Source: Ampelocalamus luodianensis (lineage: Eukaryota > Streptophyta > Magnoliopsida > Poales > Poaceae). Taken from it: a DNA stretch of 64,000 nucleotides. Within the stretch, counting starts at the first letter, position 1. Every line of letters begins with the position of its first letter. Positions 55,207 to 64,000 of this stretch are shown in pieces. The translations under genes were made by a program, and so were the position numbers. The stretch lies in contig JAYEVH010000058.1 in the NCBI GenBank assembly GCA_036346255.1, forward strand, positions 1 to 64,000. The letters run 5' to 3'. The notes beneath the pieces were generated by a model that was not told where the DNA came from, searched no databases, and worked only from the letters and a program-made list of their open reading frames with translations.

Positions 55207-58200
55207 TCACGCGTCACGGAGGTCGACCATATCAAACTTCACATTGGGGTTCATGTACACATGGGAGCTATGCTCGTAGATTGACGTACCATCTAGAGGC
55301 TCCTCATGAGGATGGAATCCACTCTCCTGGCAATCATGGATCACACCCATGCCACCTGGATCCGTGAGATGAAATATACCATGTTTCCTGTTCAAAGAAA
55401 ACATAAACCATAATCACATGATGGTCTAATGGGAGTAAACATGATTATGACTTATGACGGCACCAATCTTTTCAAGGCACCAGTCCTTGTCATTTCAGGT
55501 TCAGCAAATTCACCAAAACTGAAGACTACAGAATAACTGCAGCCGAGGATTTTTACATTGTACAGGTGGTGGATGTACATGTTAACATAATCATAAGCAG
55601 ATTGATGGTCTTAGAAAGGACTACCCTTTCCTTACACTATCAAGGTCTTGTTTAATAGCTTGACTTTAAAGCATTAAATTGAACAATGGATAAGAAATAT
55701 CGATAATTATGATAATCTACAGCAATGAGAACTAAAAGCAGTGAAATCAGTATCCATCGATGACATAATATCAATAGCTGTGGAACTAGATTGCCCAAAA
55801 AATTAGATTTAGTACAATGGAATAGATACCTTGTTGTATCGGTAGGTGCCATAACTATTGCAATTGCTTCAGGAAGCATGACCTGTTGACACCAAGATGC
55901 CAAACAAAAAATAATGAATTTCCCCGAGTGATTTCTGAAATATAAAAAAGCACGACCCTGATAAATATTTCAATTGACCAGTAACCCAATAAACAAAAAA
56001 CTAATTGGCAGGACATGCTTAACCTCAAGATTCATGCTGATCCTCACAACATTTAGCAACAAAGATGCTGAAATAACAAAGAATCCCATCATCTTTGGCT
56101 ACGTATTAACCATAGTTACCAAAAACGCGGCTCGTTTGAGTTGCAGTATGGGATTCGGGTTCGTAGCTCGCCACTTTTTCTTCCAATTTCCACTGCAACA
56201 CGAACCCTGTTCACAATTTGCGGGGTTTTATAGCGAATCCGGTAACTATGGCATTAACATTCATACTGGACCAAAACAATCAAGACAAATGCCATGACTC
56301 CCAGCAAAAAGTCAGTTTTCCAGATATTCATTTCAAGCAAAACCATAGAACTATAGAAGAAACAAGAACCAACAATCATTAAGCTATTGATCCAGAAATT
56401 ACGACCCAGCTGCATTGCTAACATGCATTTTGAATCCAAAGTCTTTGGACCACAACTGAACAATAAACTGTACATGGATTAATAAAAAATCTTTTCTTAC
56501 TCGCATCAACAAGATAATAGTTACAGGACAAATGCATCACTGAATGCTGAGCACACAAACAAACAATTGCTACATGGCACTTGGAAAGGTAAAGAGATTA
56601 CCTGATATGAATAATGATTATGAAGATCAATGGAAGACAAGAAGCAGGTCTGTGTTGGATGTGTCTGGAAAGAACAGAAAAATGGTGAAACAAGCAGTGA
56701 AATAATTATATCGCTATATCATTCAATAATGGGTTTAGATAGAGAAAACAATAAATGCTGCCTTAACACAATGAGAGTATCATGAAACTCCCAGATTAAT
56801 ATTAACTATATGCGTTTTAGAGTATGTAGCCGTAGGAATGAGTAAACAACAACCTTAGAGTATGAAGGATGGGCTACAAATTCTTTAAATCCCCGTTTGG
56901 CTGCCAGGAATTTGGTATGGAATCCTTGAATTGGAATTTAATTCCAAAAGTTAGGCTGTTTGGCTGCCCCATGAAATTGGAATAAATGATTCTGCATAAT
57001 TCCCACCCAGAATTGAAACAACTAAAAAGGGGAGTTACTAATTCTTTGCCCACCCAAAAGAATCGTGTGGATTCGAAACTCATCGCCCCTTCCCAGTCAC
57101 AATCCTGACTCTTCTCCTTCATGATGCGACCCCGCAAACTCCACCGCATGTCCCTTCCAACCACTGCGTGCCTACTCTGCAGCAGAGACAGTGAAAGGAG
57201 ACAGGATAGGAAAGGATAGAGGGAAGCGATGGCATCGCTCGTGGGCTGGCACCACAGCAGCTGCAGTGCGCTCACGAGGGATGGTGGCCAGTGGGCACTT
57301 GACGTGGGCGGCGAGGGTGCACAGGAGTTTGCCTCTGCTGGCGAGGGTGCACAGGAGTTTGTTGCTGCCGGCGAGGTGGCGTGACCTGGGGAGAGAGATG
57401 ACTCATTGAGTCGATGGGATTTGGGGCCATCAGGGAGATTGAAGTGAGGAAGAAGAGATGGAAGAGTTGCTACTGGTTAGTATTTGTTTTTCCCATATTT
57501 GTGAGTTTTGATCAACCTTTGAAATTCATCATGTTCCAGATGACAGCCAAACAAAATAATTGGAATTGCAATCAATTTCTAGCTGATTCAATTTGAATTT
57601 GAATCCGAATCCGAATCCAAATGCCAATTCTAATTCAGTAATTCTTCGGAACCAAATGGGGTGTAAGAGTAATTTTAAAAAACACACATGTGACTGTCAA
57701 AAACCTGGGGTTAAGTGCCACTAGCCAAAAATCTGGGGTTTTCTGCAACAATGGCCATAAACCCGCGGTTTTCTGTAACTAACTCATTCTTTAAACATGT
57801 GACTGGTAACAACGAATTTTGTAGGTGTGCATAACATGTACTACATCCATGAAATTTCTTGGATATTTTTGCAACAATGAATCATGCACATTTCACAAAT
57901 GGGGACTGGGCACCCATGTGCACCAACAAATTTTCTATTTATGAATAGGCTTTCCAAATTACTCAACAGTGGCAGAACATCTTTGTGCCCGGCTGGATAC
58001 AGAACGCTATCAGAGTGCTTAAGCAGAGTAGCCACAGTTAGTCATTGTAACAGCCCTAACTTAGGATTTGTATTTCAAATGTAAAATTTTGAGGAGAAAT
58101 AAAAACTTTTGTTGTCTCTTCAAATCATTTGAAAGTTTCTACATTTTTCCCTAGCAATTTCCATTTTCTAGAATTAAATTCTTGTGAATGGAAATTGTTG

Positions 58201-61200
58201 TCAGCACATTCTTAGCCTTCAAACTTGTGATCATTCTCTGAAATTATTTTTCCCATCATCTTGATCATCCTATCTACCTCCCTGAATTATTTCACAATTT
58301 TTAGATTTTATTTGCTATTTCAAATGGCCAAGTCAACCTAGTTTGAAATCTGGTCAAACTTGCTCAAAGCAGCTTGTGAATTTTAGTGGGAGAAATCCAG
58401 AGCATAAAAACTCTGGAAAAATTTCACAAGGTTGTCCTCTGTCCTAGTAGCTACCATAAAAATTTGAAATTTTTGGAGCTCTGAGCTACCTCTAAAAATT
58501 TCCCAAACCTTCTCTGTCTTTTAAATCAAAAACTAAAATCATCGTTCTCTGCTCGGACCCAACCTCGTGCTCGAGTCCGACTCGCACCGCTTGGCTCGGT
58601 CGAACCAACTAGTTGCACCGCGCTCGATGGTCGTCACCGTCCGATGCGATCGAACGATCCACGGCGCGCATGCAACCGACTGTCCGAATGCATACATCAA
58701 TCTCGACCGCCCATCTCGGATCCAGCGGTCGGAGTGAAAATGGTCGAGTCAAACCACCGTTTGCGCGCTTGACTTGACGGGCTCGCGCCATTTTGTTTCG
58801 CGCCGACAGCGGGCCCTCTTGTCGTCGTCACCTACCTTCCGCATGAGTGCTAAGCGCCGCGACATCGCGCATGATCGCCACCTCGCCTCATTGTTCGTCA
58901 CCGCTTCCGGTTTTCGCGCGCATCACCTCGGCGCATCTTCCGCCGAGAGGCCATGCCTGCGCGCGCAGATTAATCGCCCACCGTTCCTTTCACAAGCTTG
59001 TCGGCACCGTTCTTGAGCTCCTCGGTGCCGAAAGCGTCGCCGCTCGTTTTCCTCCGCCTCATCCCTACTTAAGCTCACCCAAAGCTCCTCTTCCTTCTTT
59101 AGACACCGAAGCAATCCCTATCACCCATTGCTCCTTCCGAGCTCAATTCATAGTTGTGCTCGAGCTCGTGCACGATCGCGTCGCCACCGCCGTGTCAACA
59201 CCACAACCGGTGAAGATCATCCCTTCTTTTGCGCGTCACATCGTGTTCCGGATCCCTATCGTGATTTCCCTCGGCTAATTTGAAGTTTTATTCGCAGAGC
59301 CGTTGAATTTCAATTTCCTCTTCCTACCGAAAGTTCAAACCTTCGTCCTCTTCTCGGTGAGTTGGTTCTTAGAGCAATTGCTCGCGCTAGCACCATCTAG
59401 TGCACTCACTCGAGCTACCTCCATCTCTCTTTTTCTATTTTTGCTCAAAGTTGCTCTCTCCGGTGACCCCTTGATCGCCGCCGCCGGTTGTCGCCGCCGC
59501 CATCTCCGGCGACCTCTTGAGCTCCGCGTCATCCGGTGAGTCCTCGTAGCTCATCGATGCCCATCGCGCGCTAATTCTTGTTGTTCGCCTCTCGTGCAAA
59601 ACGCGCTTATCACCTCCATCGCCGGCGCCGCGGCTGTCGCCGCCGCGCCGCCTCAGTGCTTCTCCGGCCAACCCGCGACCACCATCAGCTTCAGTGGTCC
59701 TCTAGCAACCCATTTTGCCCGTCGCACAGCCCGCGCCGCCACTCCTTCACCGGTGTCGAATCCAGGTCCGAGCCTCTGTTCTTCCTTGTGCTCCTCGTTG
59801 TTGTTGTGGTGGCGGTGGGGCCCACCTCTCAAGCTTTGTAGTCAGCTGCTTATCATGTTTATGATTGTTCATTAGTTCGCTTTCATTGCATGATCAAAAT
59901 TGGGTGTTGGAGGTTTGAAAGCATTTTAGTTCTAGTTCTCTGTTTGTTCCCTGTTGTCGTTTTTCTGTTGTCAGTAAACTGAAAATTGGTTTCATGCTTA
60001 TGCTGTTTAGGTCCTGTTAGACTTGATAAATTGCTTAAGAAGTAGTGTTTGGTAAGGAATTATGTTAGTTAGTGATTCTAGATTTTAAAACCCTTGTTGG
60101 CATGAGTGATCTAAGAAGTTGTTATTGGAACTAGTGGTTGTCTCTGTACTTATTTTTCCTACTTTCACTGGTGTGGTAAGGCCTTGTAGTGATAAGCATA
60201 CTGTTATGGTTAACCTTCCAATATATTGGCATGTTGCTTAGGTGTATTAGTAGCTGAATTTTATTAAAGCCCAAACTTAATTAGAATTTTATGTAGCATC
60301 TCATAATTGGATACTTGACTAGTTGTGCTTTCAATAGCTTCTTGTAGATTCTGTGCTCTCATCTGTCAATAGTGGTTTTAGAATAGCTAGCTGTTTTTGA
60401 TGTGTTAACTTAATGATTAAATAATAGATGTGCACACAATCACCATCAAAGTCTATCCAATGTTTAAATCATATAAGAAGAATGATTTTGTGGTTAGCCG
60501 GATAGATAAGTGAGTGGGTCTCTGTAGCAGTATCTGTCATTCTTTTGTGATAGTCTAGCCTCTGTGTATAAATTGGTGTTTGTGTTTGATTATTTGATTT
60601 TTTTGCCGGTGTTATTCGTTCTTATTCGTTGTTTTGTTCAATCGTTAGGATTCGATATTTGCGGCAACCCTGAGAGCGATCCTCCGCAACATATTGAGCA
60701 ACAGCAGCCAGGCAAGCAGTTTGATCATGTTTATCCCAGTATTTTAAAGTCTAATATTTTGTTTCAACTGTATGTATGCATCGCTTAATTTGTGTTAAAT
60801 TGATTAGTTAAAGCCGTAGCTGCATATCCTGTAGGCAAAATATTGATCTCTACTACCTGAGCCTAGGTTATTTGCTGTGATTAGAGATCGCTGGATGATC
60901 TCTTATCACTTAGTAGATCCGGGTCAACTTGCTTAGACATGCTTAGCTATCGGTAGAACTGGGCGGTTATCGACTTTAGTCGGTAACCTTGATCACACAA
61001 AATTTACTATAATCGTATGTTTTAGCATTTCGCTATGTTTAATTGCAAAATTAAAAATGAAAACAAAATGATTTAGACTTGGGCACAATGGTAAGACGGT
61101 GTGATCTGTTGGGTGTGATCGAAAGGTGCAGAAGCCGCTTAAGGACCGAGTTACTTGCGCCACCGTGATCGAGCATTTTGCGTGCTAACCACACTAGAGT

Positions 61201-64000
61201 ATATGGGACCTCTCTTGACCTAGTACTTTGGCGTGTATTGGCTCCGGTCGCAGGAGGTCGCAGGAGGATGGAGGTGGGAGCATGGTAGTTGTCCGAAAAG
61301 CTTTATCCTGAGTGGGTAGTTGTCTTTTCGCTTTACCATGTAAGCGTATGGGTTTCTATCCATACGAGCGCTCGTAGTTAATACACAATATTGGAAAAAG
61401 TCTCGTAGGACTTAGCTGTGCAAAGATACCTTCTAAGTGTGCTTTGGCTTAAAGGCGATGCAAGTGTGGGTACATTGGTACACCCTGCAGGTTAAAACTA
61501 TTCGAATAGCCTCGCCCTAGGTTATGGACACGCTCGGATACGCCCGTAAGAACTAGACTACAACATTTAAATTAAAACTTGATGGGTGGTACGAATCCGG
61601 GATTCGTGCTATTGTTGGGGTGACTATTGGGATAGTCACTTCTAGGTTGTTTACCTTTATTCTTTTATTATTATTTTATCTGTACTGTTATTTCAATCTT
61701 AAAAATGAATTGCAAACTTGCCTTTAAAACTGTATTACCTTATTGCAAATGAAAATTGGCTTTATGCAAATGAAACATATGACCTCCACCAAATAAACTC
61801 GCATGTAGCTTATGAACAGTCCGCTAGTTCACACGTCGGTCTTGCGGGTACAAAGACAATCTTTGTACTCGTGTGCTTTGCTTAATGTTTTGTTGCAGAG
61901 GAAGAAGGCGAGCCCAAGGGCCTCACTCGTGAGTCGTGTTGCCGCTTTCGTGGGACGACTAGACTTGGCGGTCCGGTCCGATGCCTTGTGGGTTGAAGGC
62001 ACGATTGGCTTTGTTTATAGCCATCTTATGGCACTTTGCTTCGCTGTCGTTCTTGTTTATTTGTGTATCTTGGCCTGTCGGCCTTTGTCTGTAATAACTC
62101 TTCTATTTGTTTATCTTCCGTTTGGTAGTGTAGTGTTTGGACTCTATGTTTGGAATGGAGTTGATGTCTAATTTTATACCGAGGTGTGTATACTGCTTTC
62201 TGGGAAGTATACATATCTCGAGGATCAGTTTATTTGATTTGTGATGCTAGGACCAGGTGGTTGGTTAAGCATTACAAGTCAAATAAACTGGGGTCCTCAC
62301 AGTCATGCTAGATCAGTGTCTTCAATAGTCTTGGTAAGTGAAATTAGAACAGGTGGAGGATCGATGTTAACATTTTCTTCAGGTATGATCATTAGATATG
62401 CATTAAAATACAGGACAAAAGATAGAACACAGCACTTAAAGTCCAAATATCGGCTTAATTAAAACAATAAACATTTGTTAAACTAGACTTACATGAATCC
62501 AACCAAGAGTAAAAAGTGAGCCTTTGTCCTGAACTTCAAATATTTCTTCTTCATTTGTAGCTTGACACTGGAAAACAAGGAAAACCATGTAATTTATTAC
62601 TTACAATGCTACATTTTGGGTACTGCCCTGCAACATGTAAACTTGCCGTAAGAAGGGACATACAAAAACATAAAGGCATAGGATGCTTATGATGGACGCA
62701 ACATTAGCCAATAGCCACTAAATGAGTCAGCTTATTGAAACTCAAAGAGTGGTCACAAAATTTCCGGTACTCACTGTTCTCCGGTTCCCAGCAATATAAC
62801 AGAACATCATAAAGAGGATGTTCCTAAAACATAAAAAGGGATTCTTTGGCTGGTAGCATTTTCTTCTGTCATGTCAACTGGTTAGGGTGCTGTGTATCAT
62901 GTACAATTTACAATCATGAGCATCAGTCAAATTGTTTCTAATGTTTTGTTAAGCAATCACTTCAGTCACTGTGAATTACTGATATGCATCATATACTATA
63001 CAAAGAAAATATCAGAGCAGTAGGATTTAGAAAGAACTTTATCAAGTAAATTGTTTAGAAAAGAGCTCAGTTGAGAGTTGACATCTATTGGAAGAAAAAG
63101 ATGCAGAACAATATAACAGCGTAAAAATAACAACTTACTGAATCAGATGTTGATTTCTGCTTAGGAATTATCAGTGTTGTCACATAAAAAATTCTCTTTT
63201 TCTACATCAAAAAAATATTTTAATATTAATGATATAGACAAACATAATGTTGCTTTCATTTCCTTCATGGGAAAGGTACATACCAGAGTACCAGCAAGAA
63301 TTCCACATGTTTCCAAATTATTTGCAGTATTTGCCTCAGAAACCCTCAGAAAACACTCCATTAACGTCACCGGCTGACAAGAAGGTAAGATCAAACCATC
63401 AGTTAAAAATCAAAACAAGTATACACTCTACAGTATACATTGGCTACGAATGAATTGTGGATAAAAGAATCATACTCATTCATATCTTCACTATAATACA
63501 GTAGATCTGGAACAATATCATGGAAACATAAAGAAATTGCAGTTTGAATTTACCACATGCAAATTCTGATAGCGCCCAGTGTAAGAGGTAGCAAGTCCTG
63601 GTCTTGGATCAGCAACTCTTGACGGAGAAATTGGTCTACGCTCAGGATGCACTTGTGCCAGGACAGGTGGGGGAGAAGGCTGTCTGATATTCAGCTGGGA
63701 AAATTCTTCAAAACCAGCAGGAGACACAGAGGTTGGCTCTTCTACTGGTAAAGACCATCGACCATTGTCAAGTGAAAGAATAGAGTGCATATCATCATAG
63801 TTATTTGTGGGGGCATCCTGCGATGTTGTACTAGGACCATACAAGTCATCTTGGTTCAAGACTGCTGGCACTAAACTGCAGAAGAAATGGAACAACGTCA
63901 AGTGATCAAAAGAAATTCATATCTCAATATAGCTGTATGGACCGGCTTTCTTACAAAGAATAAGCTCAAAACTATCCGAGTTCTCACCTAGTGATATCAC
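55207..64000 (-). CDS. AMSH3: AMSH-like ubiquitin thioesterase (JAMM/MPN+ metalloprotease), 3' exons
   Basis: Coding exons, minus strand: 63988 to beyond 64000, 63554-63875, 63284-63373, 63139-63201, 62493-62567, 56602-56664, 55830-55882, 55207-55387, all with GT/AG ends and matching phases. They join into about 285 residues: a linker with PPPVLAQVHPERRPISPSR, then PVTLMECFLRVSEANTANNL, ETCGILAGTL, CQATNEEEIFEVQD, LGWIH, THPTQTCFLSSIDLHNHYSY, VMLPEAIAIVMAPTDTT, FHPHEEPLDGTSIYEHSSHV and VKFDMVDLRDA. JAMM residues are complete: Glu in LETCG, His-x-His across WIH|THP, Ser and Asp in SSID. The family removes K63- and K48-linked ubiquitin with ESCRT-III on endosomes. The N-terminal MIT part lies right of the window. 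The choice of AMSH3 over AMSH1 is uncertain. Confidence 0.93.
56889..57663. mobile_element. Tourist-like MITE (about 775 bp) in an AMSH intron
   Basis: The ends ATCCCCGTTTGG and the reverse complement of the far end, CACCCCATTTGG, form an imperfect inverted repeat, and TAA lies on both sides (56886-56888, 57664-57666). TAA duplication and the GTTTGG end fit PIF/Harbinger Tourist elements. The middle (57060-57440) is GC-rich and contains a 21-bp direct repeat GGCGAGGGTGCACAGGAGTTT. No transposase frame is seen. Confidence 0.6.
58046..62301 (+). mobile_element. Solo LTR of 4.26 kb in an AMSH intron
   Basis: It starts TGTAACAGCCC, ends GGGTCCTCACA and is flanked by a perfect 5-bp target duplication GTCAT (58041-58045, 62302-62306). 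The long LTR and its TGTAACAGCC start are typical of Tekay/Del-like chromoviruses (clade inferred). No primer site, polypurine tract or pol sequence is inside; open frames in the GC-rich part (58560-59870) are low-complexity and not conserved domains. Confidence 0.88.

Noticed and set aside
57191..59875. Open frames within the AMSH intron
   Set aside because: They lie in the MITE core or the solo LTR, are Ser/Pro/Arg-rich and show no domain.

Overview
The window looks like nuclear DNA of a flowering plant, most likely a grass. It is dominated by nested Ty3/gypsy, Ty1/copia and CACTA (En/Spm) elements, many of whose reading frames are broken by stops and frameshifts. One host gene, an AMSH-type JAMM deubiquitinase, is split into short exons at the right edge. 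I saw no bacterial-type operons, CRISPR arrays, rRNA or tRNA genes.

Layout. (1) 1-23728: a plus-strand Ty3/gypsy element (E0) whose 5' end lies left of the window. Its RT is broken by two insertions of the same family: an aberrant LTR-leader insert with two U3 ends (3027-4579) and a solo LTR (4628-5565). Its 3' LTR is broken by E1 (7890-23111, minus, TSD ATAGG), and the gag of E1 is broken by E2 (11316-19511, minus). (2) 23729-24887: the remainder of an older LTR into which E0 apparently inserted, then about 1.6 kb of unassigned DNA. (3) 26553-32988: a Ty1/copia element with 123-bp LTRs, carrying two unrelated solo LTRs, one in its 5' LTR and one in gag. (4) 33560-37823: a decayed gene resembling the plant 'putative gypsy type transposon' family, a 31-bp tandem array, and a decayed gene with a GRF-like zinc finger. 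(5) 37869-53867: a complete-ended CACTA element (TIR CACTACTA, TSD CTA). It holds a TNP2 transposase gene and a second gene with Transposase_24-like, DUF8039-like and Ulp1-like parts. TNP2 is interrupted by a fourth full gypsy element, E3 (44316-51421, TSD CTTTT), which has the best preserved integrase and RNase H frames. (6) 55207-64000: the 3' part of the AMSH-like gene on the minus strand. The intron that splits its JAMM motif contains a Tourist-like MITE and a 4.26-kb solo LTR with TSD GTCAT.

How the parts relate. E0, E1, E2, E3 and the two RT insertions are one family: LTRs TGATGA...TATCA, primer site TGGTATCAGATTCTAG, and a pol frame that runs through the polypurine tract into U3. The U3-overlapping frame and LTR start suggest a CRM-like chromovirus; this is inference. 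Four of the five insertions of this family landed in family members. E1 and E3 each lost RT sequence by a deletion between short direct repeats (8 bp and 5 bp), and the LTRs fall into mosaic U3 classes. Many premature stops in the copia element, the GRF gene and TNP2 are explained by C-to-T change (CAG or TGG to TAG, CGA to TGA), as expected of long-methylated repeats. The AMSH coding exons appear intact despite the intron insertions.
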